The notes under the pieces: model-generated
Seen by the model: the letters and a program-made list of their open reading frames with translations, nothing else
Database searches by the model: none
What the model was told of the DNA's origin: nothing
Part shown: positions 35,242 to 44,101 of the stretch, one piece after another
Layout: every line of letters begins with the position of its first letter
How positions within the stretch are numbered: the stretch's first letter is position 1
NCBI GenBank assembly: GCA_016935365.1
Contig: JAFGRB010000138.1
Location: 1 to 64,000, forward strand
Length of the DNA: 64,000 bases
Source: Deltaproteobacteria bacterium
GTDB taxonomy: Bacteria; Myxococcota; B64-G9
Direction: 5' to 3'
Position numbers and translations under genes: made by a program

Positions 35242-35832
35242 ATGGCGGTCAGGAAGCCTTCAGAGCGTTCGAAGTCGTACCAGGAGCCGATCGGCCTGAA
35301 CATCACACCCTACCTGGACATCGTGACCTCGATCATGCTCTTCATCATGGTCACCTCCACGGGCCTGGCCCAGATCGGCATGATCAACGTCAACGCCCCG
35401 AGCTACTCGGATCCGCTCGAGGGCGGTGGCGGGCAGGAGGACGACGAGAAGAAGGATGAAAAGCAACTCAACCTGACCGTGGGCATCACCTACGACGGGC
35501 TCTTCATCGCGGGCGTCGGCGGCGTGTTGGGAGACGCGAGCGCGCCGGAAGAAGAGCGCAAGGGCCCCACCGTGCCGCTGCTGACCGCCGATGCGGACTG
35601 CCGGGAGGCGATGGCCAAGAAAGCGCCTCCGCCTGCCAAGTGTTACGACTACAAGCGGCTGACGCGCGAGATGATCAAGATCAAGGACGAGTTCCCCAAG
35701 GAGACCAAGATCATTATCTACGCTCAACCGGATGTGCCATACGAGATCCTGGTCAACGTGATGGACGCGACCCGCCAGACCGGCGACCGGTCTCTGTTCT
35801 ACGACGTCATCCTCAGCCCGGAGATCTCATGA
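35242..35832 (+). CDS. TolR/ExbD-like protein with the conserved Asp
   Basis: A 196-aa single-span inner-membrane protein. The membrane segment at about 18-42 has the ITPYLDIVTSIMLFIMV pattern with the proton-carrying Asp at 26, as in TolR, ExbD and AglQ/AglS. The periplasmic part starts acidic (GGGGQEDDEKKDE) and ends in the ExbD-type fold (IIIYAQPDVPYEILVNVMD). The ATG at 35242 has AGGGG upstream. Its stop overlaps the start of the second TolR-like gene (ATGA). Confidence 0.88.
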   Translation: MAVRKPSERSKSYQEPIGLNITPYLDIVTSIMLFIMVTSTGLAQIGMINVNAPSYSDPLEGGGGQEDDEKKDEKQLNLTVGITYDGLFIAGVGGVLGDASAPEEERKGPTVPLLTADADCREAMAKKAPPPAKCYDYKRLTREMIKIKDEFPKETKIIIYAQPDVPYEILVNVMDATRQTGDRSLFYDVILSPEIS

Positions 35833-36356
35833 GCGCTCGCAAAGCTGCGAAGAAGATGTCCGACACGACCGAGCTGGACATGATTCCCATCATGGGGCTC
35901 TTCACGTCGCTCATCCTGTACCTGCTGAAGAACTTCTCCGTGGATCCGGTCCAGATCCAGCCCACCCGCGACACCCTGCTGCCGATCTCCAACACCCGCA
36001 TCGCACCGAAGGAGGCCGCAGTACAGGTGGCCATCACCGGGCGCATGATCCTGGTGGAGGACCGAGTGGTGGCGCGGGTGAAGAACGGACGCGTCGAGGC
36101 GGAGTACAAGAAGGACAAAAACCCGGCCAGCCTGCTCATCGTTCCGCTCAAGGAGGCGCTCGTCAACGCCCGGGAGAAGCAGAAGCTGATCGCCAAGTAC
36201 AACAAGAAGAAAAAGGAGCTTCAGTTCAAGGGGACGATGACCGTCATCGCGGACAAACGGATTCCATTTCGCCTGCTGACGGAGGTGCTCTACTCCGCCG
36301 GTCAGGCGGAGTATGGCGCCTACAAGTTCGCGGTCTTGAAGAAAGAGTCAGCCTAG
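35829..36356 (+). CDS. TolR/ExbD-like protein lacking the conserved Asp
   Basis: A 175-aa paralogue of the preceding protein. The membrane segment at about 16-36 reads LDMIPIMGLFTSLILYLL. Aligned on the Pro, the position of the proton-carrying Asp is Gly 23; the only nearby acid is Asp 17, on the cytoplasmic side of the Pro. The periplasmic part is basic (KYNKKKKELQ) and ends with ADKRIPFRLLTEVLYSAGQ, the ExbD-type last helix. The start overlaps the previous stop. It may be a structural partner in an asymmetric TolR dimer with the Asp-bearing copy; this is inference. Confidence 0.85.
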   Translation: MSARKAAKKMSDTTELDMIPIMGLFTSLILYLLKNFSVDPVQIQPTRDTLLPISNTRIAPKEAAVQVAITGRMILVEDRVVARVKNGRVEAEYKKDKNPASLLIVPLKEALVNAREKQKLIAKYNKKKKELQFKGTMTVIADKRIPFRLLTEVLYSAGQAEYGAYKFAVLKKESA

Positions 36357-36386
36357 GTACCCGGGCGCTCTTCGAGGAAGGCTCTG

Positions 36387-37760
36387 ATGCCGGAAGCAGC
36401 CAGGAACAAGATTCTGCGCATCGGCGTGATCCAGGGTGGCAAGATCATCGAGGAGAAGCTCATCCGCAAGCGCACCAGCGTCACCGTGGGATCGAGCACT
36501 CGCAACACGATCGTGCTTCCAGCGTCTGGCGTGCCCAAGAGCTTCACCCTCTTCGAGATGCGGGGCAACGACTATCACCTGGCCTTCACGGACCAGATGT
36601 CCGGTCGGGTCTCTGTCGACGACAAGGCCGCCGATCTCCAGTCCCTCAAGGCGCAGAACCTGGTGCGCAAGGCCGGCAACACCTACCACCTGAAGATGAA
36701 CGAGAGCACCAGGGGGCGGGTGTCGGTCGGCGAGTGCATCATCCTCTTCCAGTTCGTCAAGCCGATGCCCGAGCCCGCACGCCCCCAGCTGCCGGCCGTG
36801 GTGCGGGGCTACTGGACGCGGAACATCGATTGGCCTTACACCTCGACGTTCTCCTTCGTGGCCATCTCCATGCTGGTGCTCATCATCTGGGCGAACCAGA
36901 TCCCGGTAGTGGAGAAGGAGGTCACCATCGAGGACATCCCGGATCGCTTCGCCAAGATGATCATGCCGGACAAGGAGAAGGACATGGGCGAGGACGGGGA
37001 CGGGGCCGGCAAGGCGGAGAAGGCCCCCACCCCGAAGAAGAAGCAAAAGGTCGAGGAGGCGTCCGCGGACGAGGGCGATGGAGAGGGGGACGACTCGCCG
37101 GCAGCCACCGCAGCGCGAAGAGTCGCCATGGAGAAGAAAGTGGCGGGCCGCGGCCTGCTCAAGATCCTGGGCACCAAGGGCGCGGGCGGCCTCTCCATGG
37201 GCGGCGCCGTGGCGGACGTCTTCGCGGAGGGCTCGGTGGGCGGTTCGGGCGACGGTGTGTTCGAAGGCATCGGCGGGGGGCTGGACGTGGCCACCGCGCC
37301 GGGCCAGCATGGCTCGCGGGGCGTGGACGGCGCCGCGAGCGCGACGAGCATCGGGGACCTGGGCACCACGGGCGTGGTCGGCGGAGCCGGCAAGGGTGGG
37401 CGCAAGAAGGCCGAGGCGCGCGTGGTGGCCAAGGTGAGTTCGGCGGCCCTGCAGGAGTTCGAGTCCGACTCCCGCAGCCCGGCCGATATCAAGAAGGTGA
37501 TCCGCAGGCGCCTGGGCGGTATCAAGCACTGCTACGAGAAGCGATTGAAGCGCAACCCGGAGTTGCAGGGCAAAGTCGTCATCCGCTTCGTCGTCCACCC
37601 GGGCGGCAAGATCATCGAGGTGGAGGTGTTGGAGAACACGACGGGCGACGCCGAGCTGGCGGCCTGCATCCGCAGCTGCGTCAAGGCCATCCGCTTCCCG
37701 CCGGCCGAAGGCGGAGAGACGGCGGTGGTCTACCCGTTCATTCTGGCTCCCGGGGGCTGA
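36387..37760 (+). CDS. FHA-like, membrane-spanning protein with AgmX/PglI-type C-terminal domain
   Basis: A 457-aa protein joining cytoplasm to periplasm. Residues 8-130 look like a divergent FHA phosphothreonine-binding domain (TVGSSTRNTIVLP). One membrane segment lies at about 152-172. A charged, low-complexity linker follows (about 190-250), then a Gly-rich region, and a C-terminal domain (about 350-457) with DIKKVIRRRLGGIKHCYEKRL and GKVVIRFVVHPGGKI, the TonB-like AgmX/PglI C-terminal pattern with paired Cys residues (CIRSC). In Myxococcus such proteins (GltG, GltJ/AgmX) link the TolQR motor to the periplasmic scaffold. The ATG at 36387 has GAGGAAGG upstream. Confidence 0.88.
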   Translation: MPEAARNKILRIGVIQGGKIIEEKLIRKRTSVTVGSSTRNTIVLPASGVPKSFTLFEMRGNDYHLAFTDQMSGRVSVDDKAADLQSLKAQNLVRKAGNTYHLKMNESTRGRVSVGECIILFQFVKPMPEPARPQLPAVVRGYWTRNIDWPYTSTFSFVAISMLVLIIWANQIPVVEKEVTIEDIPDRFAKMIMPDKEKDMGEDGDGAGKAEKAPTPKKKQKVEEASADEGDGEGDDSPAATAARRVAMEKKVAGRGLLKILGTKGAGGLSMGGAVADVFAEGSVGGSGDGVFEGIGGGLDVATAPGQHGSRGVDGAASATSIGDLGTTGVVGGAGKGGRKKAEARVVAKVSSAALQEFESDSRSPADIKKVIRRRLGGIKHCYEKRLKRNPELQGKVVIRFVVHPGGKIIEVEVLENTTGDAELAACIRSCVKAIRFPPAEGGETAVVYPFILAPGG

Positions 37761-37844
37761 TTCGGGCACAATCGGGTCGTCATGCAGGTGTGGTGCCGAG
37801 GTCCTGTCCGGATCTCGGCTTTCGCTGTTCGAGAGGTGAGGACG

Positions 37845-38858
37845 ATGAAGGCCCTATGGCTCCGCGAGGTGAAGGAGGTCCTGGACAGAGAGGAAGTCAG
37901 GAGCTGGTGGGAGAAGCTGGACGCGCTCGACCGCAGACTGGCGGAGGCGCGAGAGCGACACGAGGAGCTTCTGGCCCAGGCGAGCCTGGTCGTGCATCGG
38001 GCCGAGATGACGCAGCGAAAGGCGATCGACACGCTGTACTCGGCCGGAGAGCTAGAGGACTCGGCGGCCCAATTCCTGGCCGAGGTCGCCGAGATCGAGA
38101 ACAAGTCCTACGAGGCCGTGGCCAACTTCGAGTCCCAGCGCATCACCGTCAGCGACCTATACTCCCGCATGGGCGCCATGGAGCACCGTTATCTGACCGC
38201 CAAGGCAGAGCTCGAGGCCGCCGGAACGGACGAGGCAGAAGATGACGAGCGGCGCGCCGAGCAGGAGCGTGCGCTGAAGCGCCGACAGGAGGATCTGAGC
38301 ATCCAGGAAAAGCGTCTCGAGGAGGTCAACGCCGCCTACCAGCGGGAGAACAATCGCAAGCTACGGCTCTGGGAGGAGGTCGAGCAGATGTGGGCCCGGA
38401 GCCTGAACATCAACCTGAGCGTGGCAGAGCGCCGCGCGAAAAGCCGGCGCGCCCGGCGCGAGGCCGAGAAGCAGTTCAAGGAGGCCGAGGCCCACAAGCG
38501 CTCGGCCGAGAGCTTGACCAAGGAGGCCGCGGAGGCCAACCAGCAGGTCGAGGAGCTCAAGCAGCAGATCAAAGACCACCATCGGGTGATCCGCGAGCTG
38601 TGCGACTGTGTCATGGGCGAGGAGTTCATTTACTGGCCGCGCCGGGAGAACAACAAGGACGCCTACTGCGTGCCGCTGCGCGATCATCCGTCGGGCTACA
38701 ACATCGAGATCTATGCGCGGAGTGTCTACTTGATCAACCGGCAGCGGGGCGTGGAGTTCATCGAGCCCTTGCCGCCCGAGGGGGAGAGCCGGGAGGATGA
38801 CGACCGGCTCGACGAGTTCTTCCGCCGGGGATCCGAAAAGGCGGTAGGCGAGGACTAG
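37845..38858 (+). CDS. Coiled-coil protein of the Glt-like cluster
   Basis: A 337-aa soluble protein, predicted cytoplasmic because no signal or membrane segment is present. Long coiled coils cover about 25-270, rich in Glu, Arg and Ala. A globular C-terminal part (270-320) contains GEEFIYWPRRENNKDAYC. The ATG at 37845 has GAGGTGAGG upstream; an upstream in-frame ATG at 37782 lacks a good site. Its place between the FHA protein and the cyclic-nucleotide protein suggests a cytoplasmic scaffold or regulator of the machine. No named family recognised. Confidence 0.75.
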   Translation: MKALWLREVKEVLDREEVRSWWEKLDALDRRLAEARERHEELLAQASLVVHRAEMTQRKAIDTLYSAGELEDSAAQFLAEVAEIENKSYEAVANFESQRITVSDLYSRMGAMEHRYLTAKAELEAAGTDEAEDDERRAEQERALKRRQEDLSIQEKRLEEVNAAYQRENNRKLRLWEEVEQMWARSLNINLSVAERRAKSRRARREAEKQFKEAEAHKRSAESLTKEAAEANQQVEELKQQIKDHHRVIRELCDCVMGEEFIYWPRRENNKDAYCVPLRDHPSGYNIEIYARSVYLINRQRGVEFIEPLPPEGESREDDDRLDEFFRRGSEKAVGED

Positions 38859-38921
38859 CACCCCGTTGCGGCATCGGACCGGCTGGCGCGACCGCGAGGG
38901 GATGATTCGCGAGAGGTGGAC

Positions 38922-39368
38922 ATGAACAAGACTGAAGTGCTCCAGGCGTCTCGACTGTTCGAGGGGCTTATCCCGGATGAGATCGAGATGCTGTGTGAGA
39001 TCACCCAGAAGAAGGCCTTCAAGGCAGGTGAGGTCGTATTCGAGCAAGGCGATGTGGGCGATTCGCTCTACATCCTGGTGGACGGATCGGTCGACGTGGT
39101 CCGCAAGCGCGACGACGGGTCCGAGCACGTCATCGCCACCCTGGAAGCGCCGGACTTCTTCGGGGAGATGTCCTTGATAGACAAGGAGTACCGCTCGGCT
39201 TCCATCCGGGCTCGGGCCGACATCTCCATGCTCTGCCTGACCAACGAAAATCTCCATAGCTTCGCGCGGGTGTACAAGAACGGCTTCACCCTGGTCGTGA
39301 TCAACATCGCGAGAGTGCTCAGCACCCGACTGCGGGAGACGAACGAAAAGCTTGCCGCCAAGATGTGA
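38922..39368 (+). CDS. Stand-alone cyclic-nucleotide-binding domain protein
   Basis: A 148-aa protein that is essentially one CAP-type cyclic-nucleotide-binding domain. The phosphate-binding cassette FGEMSLID..YRSASIRA is intact, with Glu and Arg at the expected ligand positions. There is no DNA-binding helix-turn-helix or enzyme domain, so it would act by protein contact. The ATG at 38922 has GAGAGG five bases upstream; a GTG six bases earlier overlaps that site. It ends the envelope-machine gene block. cAMP or cGMP control of the machine is a reasonable guess but is not shown. Confidence 0.88.
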   Translation: MNKTEVLQASRLFEGLIPDEIEMLCEITQKKAFKAGEVVFEQGDVGDSLYILVDGSVDVVRKRDDGSEHVIATLEAPDFFGEMSLIDKEYRSASIRARADISMLCLTNENLHSFARVYKNGFTLVVINIARVLSTRLRETNEKLAAKM

Positions 39369-39379
39369 CCCGCTATAAT
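39352..39379 (+). promoter_or_regulatory. Candidate promoter for the large propeller/Ig-repeat gene
   Basis: TTGCCG (39352-39357), a 16-base spacer and a perfect TATAAT (39374-39379). The -35 lies inside the end of the preceding gene. An inverted repeat (39423-39429 with 39456-39462) lies downstream in the leader, before the start at 39499. Confidence 0.6.
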
Positions 39380-39498
39380 CCTCTGGGAGCTTGCGGGGGG
39401 TCCACCCCCTGAACCGCCACCACCGCCAGGGCGTAGTATGTTGGCGATTTTTGCTCTGGCGGGGGGTGTTACTGTCTTTTCTGCTCGCCGAGGCGGTC

Positions 39499-42400
39499 AT
39501 GTGCCGGAGACTGTTCGTCGCTTTACTTGTCATGCTGTGGGCCTTACACTGCCGGACGAGCCTGGCGGCCACGGCCCTGAGGGGCTTTCCCGTCCAGCTC
39601 GAGGGTACCGTCGATACCGCACCGCCGCTCGTGCTCGACATCGATGCGGACGGTCGGCCCGAGATCGTCGTGGGCACCCGCAACAAGATCTGCGCCCTGG
39701 AGGCAGACGGCTCGGCGGTCGAGGGCTTTCCGTATGCGATCGAGCGCGGCGCGCTGGCCTCGGCCCTGGTCGCGGGGCCGTTCGCACCGGAGGAGAGGCC
39801 GAGCCTGGTCTTCGGCACCTCGGACGGCCACCTGTTGGTGATCGGCGCAGATGGCAAGCCGCGCGCTGGCTTTCCAATCGAGACGGGGCCTCTGGCGGGC
39901 GCGCCAGCGCTCGCCGACCTGGACGCGGATGGCCGCCTGGAGATCATCGCCGGCACCCAGAGAGGCGAGATCTGGGCGCTCGACAGCGCCGGACGATCGC
40001 TTCCTGGCTACCCCGCCCGGGTGGGGGCAGCCGTCTCGACGGCGATCACGACAGGCCAGCTTTCGCCTTCCCAGCCCCGCGTGCTGCTGTTCGGCGACGA
40101 GAAAGGACGACTGCATGCCTGGACGGGACCCGGCAAGTCGCTGCCGGGCTTTCCGTTCGAGGCGAAGTTCTCCCTGGCCGCACAGCCCGTCCTCGGCGAC
40201 ATCGATGACGACGGCTCGCTCGAGATCGTCGTGGGCTCGATGGACTACAAGATCTATGCGCTGGAGTCGGACGGGAGCTTGTCTGCGGGCTATCCAGCCT
40301 CGACCGGCTATCGGATCTACTCCTCTTGTGCGCTGGCCGACCTGGATGGCGACGGCGTGGTCGAGGTGGTGGCGGCCTCCGGCGACGGCAAGCTCTATGC
40401 CCTGCGCGCGGGGCGTCCCGTGCCCGGCTTCCCGGTCAAGCTGGGCGGACGGCTGCGCGCCGCACCCGTGATCGCCGACCTCGACCTGGACGGCAAGGTC
40501 GAGATCGTGGTCGGGACCGACCAGAACTCGCTGGTCGTGCTCCGGGCCGACGGGAGGCGCTATCCCGGCTTTCCGGCCAAGCTCCGCGACCGGGTGGAGG
40601 TGGCGCCGCTGCTCGCCGACCTGAACGGAAACGGCGTGCTCGAGCTGCTGGCGGCTAGCCGGGATGGCAGCCTGTATGCCTTTCGCATGCTCAAGAAGGG
40701 CCGGAGCGAGAGGCTGGCCGCCTGGCCGGCCGAGGGGCGCGACGCGCGCCGAAGCGCGCGCACCTACCCGAACCCGCCGAGGTACGTCTCCTTGTCGATC
40801 GAGCAGGAAGCGCCGCGCACGGTAGACCCGCTGGAGCTGCGCTATCGCTTCTTCGATCTGGACGGCGAGGCCGAGCCGGACACGATCGTGCGCTGGTACA
40901 AGAACGGCAAGCGCGTGACCGCGCTGGACGGCAAGCGCCGGGTCCCGGCCGACATGACCCGCAAGCACCAGCGCTGGCACTTCTCCCTGCAGGCGAGCGC
41001 CTCGGGCCAGGTCTTCCACAGCCAGCCGGTCGAGATCGCCAACTCGTCCCCCAGCCCGCCGAAGATCGGCCTGCTGCCGGATCCGGCGCGCACCGGCGAC
41101 GGTCTGGAGATGAAGATCGAGCGGGGCTCGGAGGATGCCGATGGCGATCGGATCCGCTACCGGATCACCTGGCTCAAAGACCACAAGCCCATGCGCGGCT
41201 TCACGCGCTCCAAGATTGCTGCCCGGCACACGGCCAAGGGGCAGCAGTGGACCGTGGTCGTCACGCCCCAAGACGGCGAGGTCGACGGTGCGCCGGCCCG
41301 GGCCAGCCTGACGGTGGTCAACACGCCACCCTCGGCGCCCGAGATCCGGGTTCTGCCGGCACACCCGCGGGTGACCGATCCACTGCGCGTCGAGATCGTT
41401 CGCCCGGGGCGCGATCCGGACGGAGACGCGCTTCGCTACCTGTATGCCTGGAGCGCGGCCGGCCGGGCGCTCAACCTGCCCAAAGAAGCAGAGCAGCTGC
41501 CGGCCGGCTTCGCCGTCAAGCACGCCGAGGTGAAGGTCGCGGTCCGGGCCTTCGATGGGCTGGAGCGCGGCGGCGAGGTCGAGTCGGGCGTCCGGGTGGA
41601 GAACACCCCCCCGACTGCGCCGGGCATCCGGATCGCACCCGCCGAACCGCGGTGCACGGACGATCTGCGGGTCGAGGTCGCTCAGCCGTCTTCGGATCCC
41701 GATCAAGACGCCGTGCATTACAGATTTTCGTGGCAGCGTAAAAGCAGGTCGTACCGGGGCAAGCACGCCGCGAGGGTGCGTCTGCCGGCCTCGGAGACGA
41801 AGAAGGGCGAGACGTGGGTGGTGACGGCCACGCCCCATGACGGGGAGGTGGCCGGTCGCACCGCCAGCGCCGAGGTGACGATCGTCAACAGCCCGCCGTC
41901 GAGCCCGCGTATCTCATCGGTCGAGCAGCGCCCGGTCACGACCGAGCCGCTCCGGATCCGCCTCGATGGCAAGGTCGTCGATCCGGATGGGGATCCGGCC
42001 TGGCTGGAGGTACACTGGAGCTCCGACGGCAAGGAGCTCGGCCAGGGGCGCGACATGCTGGAGCTCCCGGCGCACAAGACGCGCAAGCACGGGGTCTACC
42101 TGGCGCGTCTCGTGCCCACGGACGGCAAGGACGCAGGGCCGGAGTCGAGGCGTTTCTTCGAGGTCCAGAACAGCCCGCCGGGCCCATGCAAGATCACCAT
42201 CCGGCCCGCAAAGCCGAGAACGGGCCAGGACCTCGAGGTGCGGATCGAGGGCCAAGCAGCGGATGCCGACCAGGATCGCATCGAGATGCGCTACCGCTGG
42301 TTCCGGGACGGGCAGCCGGTGCAGACCCCCAAGGGCGACCGCGTCGAGGGCTCGCTGGTCCGCCGCGGCCAGGACTGGGTCGTGGTAGGACGCGCCTTCG

Positions 42401-43320
42401 ACGGCGAGGCGGAGGGCCCCGCGTGCACGGCCGAGGTGTCGGTGGTCAACTCGGCGCCCAGCTCCCCGCGTCTGGCCTTCGTGCCGGCGAGCCCGCGAAC
42501 GGGCGACGAGCTGCGCCTGGATATCGTCGAGGCGGCGCGCGATCCCGATTCGGATCCGATCGCGGTCCACAGGCGCTGGAAGCTGGACGGCAAGCCGTAT
42601 CCGGCGCAGGGCGAGCGGATAGCTGGCCACTGCGTGCGGAAGGGGCAGTGCTGGGGTGTCGAGGTCATGGCGGAGGACGGCCAGCTGCGCAGCCAGCCGG
42701 TGCGGGCGGAGGTCGTCATCGGCAACTCGCCTCCGGACAGACCCGCGCTCGCGATTCGACCGGCCGAGCCCCTGTCGTCGGACGATCTGCGCTGCCACCT
42801 CTTGCGGGCCACGCGAGACCGGGACGGGGATCCCGTGACCCATCGCTACGCGTGGTTCCAGCTCGAGAGCGGCGATTCGATCCCCGAGGGGGCGAAGGCG
42901 GTGCATGACGGCCCGGTGCTGCCCGCCGCGCGTACGCGCAAGGGCCAGCGCTGGGCTTGCCGGGCCCAGGCCCTCGACGGGGAGCTGAGCGGTGAGGCGG
43001 CGGTCGAATCGATCCGGATAGGCAACGCCGCGCCCGGCACAGCCCGGGTGGAGATCCGCCCGCCGGCTCCGAGAGAGGGCGAGGGGCTCGAATGCGCCAT
43101 CCTGGCTCCGGCCACCGATCCGGACGGAGAGCGGATCGAGTACAGGTACCGCTGGTGGAAAGACGGGGTCGTGCAGCCCAAAGCCTCGGAAGCCAGGATG
43201 CCACCTGGCTTGACGCGGCCGAACGATATCTGGCAGTGTGGAGTGGTCGCGAGCGACGGACAGCTGAACAGCCCCTTGATCAGGAGCCAGGAGGTTCTGG
43301 TCCGCGCTGCTGGAATGTGA
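39499..43320 (+). CDS. Large exported protein: FG-GAP-type propeller plus nine Ig-like repeats
   Basis: A 1273-aa exported protein. The signal peptide ends near residue 25 (SLAAT). Residues 25-410 hold about eight repeats with Ca-binding loops such as ADLDADGRLEII and GDIDDDGSLEIV, typical of FG-GAP/VCBS beta-propellers. Residues 425-1270 hold nine repeats of about 95 residues that begin N(S/T)PPSxP and contain a DPDGD turn and a W(Y/K)KDG strand, an Ig-like or cadherin-like fold. The start at 39499 has GAGG upstream; the frame also stays open for 36 codons further upstream. It may be a surface adhesin or structural rod; no anchor or sorting signal is visible at the C-terminus. Confidence 0.85.
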   Translation: MCRRLFVALLVMLWALHCRTSLAATALRGFPVQLEGTVDTAPPLVLDIDADGRPEIVVGTRNKICALEADGSAVEGFPYAIERGALASALVAGPFAPEERPSLVFGTSDGHLLVIGADGKPRAGFPIETGPLAGAPALADLDADGRLEIIAGTQRGEIWALDSAGRSLPGYPARVGAAVSTAITTGQLSPSQPRVLLFGDEKGRLHAWTGPGKSLPGFPFEAKFSLAAQPVLGDIDDDGSLEIVVGSMDYKIYALESDGSLSAGYPASTGYRIYSSCALADLDGDGVVEVVAASGDGKLYALRAGRPVPGFPVKLGGRLRAAPVIADLDLDGKVEIVVGTDQNSLVVLRADGRRYPGFPAKLRDRVEVAPLLADLNGNGVLELLAASRDGSLYAFRMLKKGRSERLAAWPAEGRDARRSARTYPNPPRYVSLSIEQEAPRTVDPLELRYRFFDLDGEAEPDTIVRWYKNGKRVTALDGKRRVPADMTRKHQRWHFSLQASASGQVFHSQPVEIANSSPSPPKIGLLPDPARTGDGLEMKIERGSEDADGDRIRYRITWLKDHKPMRGFTRSKIAARHTAKGQQWTVVVTPQDGEVDGAPARASLTVVNTPPSAPEIRVLPAHPRVTDPLRVEIVRPGRDPDGDALRYLYAWSAAGRALNLPKEAEQLPAGFAVKHAEVKVAVRAFDGLERGGEVESGVRVENTPPTAPGIRIAPAEPRCTDDLRVEVAQPSSDPDQDAVHYRFSWQRKSRSYRGKHAARVRLPASETKKGETWVVTATPHDGEVAGRTASAEVTIVNSPPSSPRISSVEQRPVTTEPLRIRLDGKVVDPDGDPAWLEVHWSSDGKELGQGRDMLELPAHKTRKHGVYLARLVPTDGKDAGPESRRFFEVQNSPPGPCKITIRPAKPRTGQDLEVRIEGQAADADQDRIEMRYRWFRDGQPVQTPKGDRVEGSLVRRGQDWVVVGRAFDGEAEGPACTAEVSVVNSAPSSPRLAFVPASPRTGDELRLDIVEAARDPDSDPIAVHRRWKLDGKPYPAQGERIAGHCVRKGQCWGVEVMAEDGQLRSQPVRAEVVIGNSPPDRPALAIRPAEPLSSDDLRCHLLRATRDRDGDPVTHRYAWFQLESGDSIPEGAKAVHDGPVLPAARTRKGQRWACRAQALDGELSGEAAVESIRIGNAAPGTARVEIRPPAPREGEGLECAILAPATDPDGERIEYRYRWWKDGVVQPKASEARMPPGLTRPNDIWQCGVVASDGQLNSPLIRSQEVLVRAAGM

Positions 43321-43378
43321 CAGGAGTCACATCCTTGCGACACGGCAAGGTGGAATATGGGATACCAGGAGGTGTGAG

Positions 43379-43948
43379 ATGATCGCTCGCCTCATCGTCG
43401 TTATGCTGTCGCTTTGCCTGATCGCGTCGAGCGCTCTGGCCCAGGGCGCTGCACCGGACCAGGAGAAGCAGACGAGTGGCATGGACTTCGAGAAGGCCGC
43501 CAAGATGTCCGACTCGCAGAAGCTCTCGCTCGCCACGCAGTACCTCGGTGAGATGAAGGAAGTCCTGTCGCAGGTGCTCGGCCTGCTCAAGGAGGCCCGG
43601 GCGGAGAAGGACGTCATCAAGGTCAACTGCGTCAACGAGAAGCTCACGAATATCAAGGGCTTGATCCGGATCGCTGAGCAGGCAGACATCACCCTGCAGG
43701 AGGCGGTCGCCAAGAACGAGCAGGACACCGCCACGCACGAGTTTCACAAGATCAGCATCTCGCACCAGAAGATCAAGGTGCTCAAGACCGAGGCGGAGCA
43801 GTGCGTGGGCGAGCTGGCCTTCGCCGTGGGCAAGACCACGGTCGAGGTCGAGGTGGACGAGGATCTCGTCCCCGAGCGCGATCCGACCGCAGTGCCGTTT
43901 CCGGAGACGCCCGTGGTTCGACCGCCCGCTGCCAGCCCCTACCAGTAA
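43379..43948 (+). CDS. Small periplasmic protein next to polysaccharide-export genes
   Basis: A 189-aa exported protein. The signal peptide ends near residue 21 (SSALAQG). The mature part is helical, with two Cys residues (VNCVNEKL and EQCVGEL) likely bonded, and a Pro-rich C-terminal tail. The ATG at 43379 has AGGAGGTG upstream, the best ribosome site in the area. It precedes the outer-membrane barrel gene by 153 bases. Similar small helical proteins occur beside OPX genes in related bacteria to my recollection, but I cannot name the family. It may assist assembly of the export channel. Confidence 0.75.
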   Translation: MIARLIVVMLSLCLIASSALAQGAAPDQEKQTSGMDFEKAAKMSDSQKLSLATQYLGEMKEVLSQVLGLLKEARAEKDVIKVNCVNEKLTNIKGLIRIAEQADITLQEAVAKNEQDTATHEFHKISISHQKIKVLKTEAEQCVGELAFAVGKTTVEVEVDEDLVPERDPTAVPFPETPVVRPPAASPYQ

Positions 43949-44101
43949 GAACCCACAAGTGTCCGTAATCATGGGAATGGACGGCTCTCGGGGCGGCGAG
44001 AAAAAGTTTGTCCGCAAGCGGGAATTCTGGTAGAAGGCGGTTACGATTGGCATTGCTGAGCCGGGGGCAGGAAGGCCGGTCAGCACGGGGACACGCAACC
44101 G

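Noticed and set aside
44048-44062. Possible sigma-54 site (TGGC followed by GC) before the outer-membrane barrel gene
   Set aside because: The spacing between GG and GC is one base too short, and the consensus otherwise fails.
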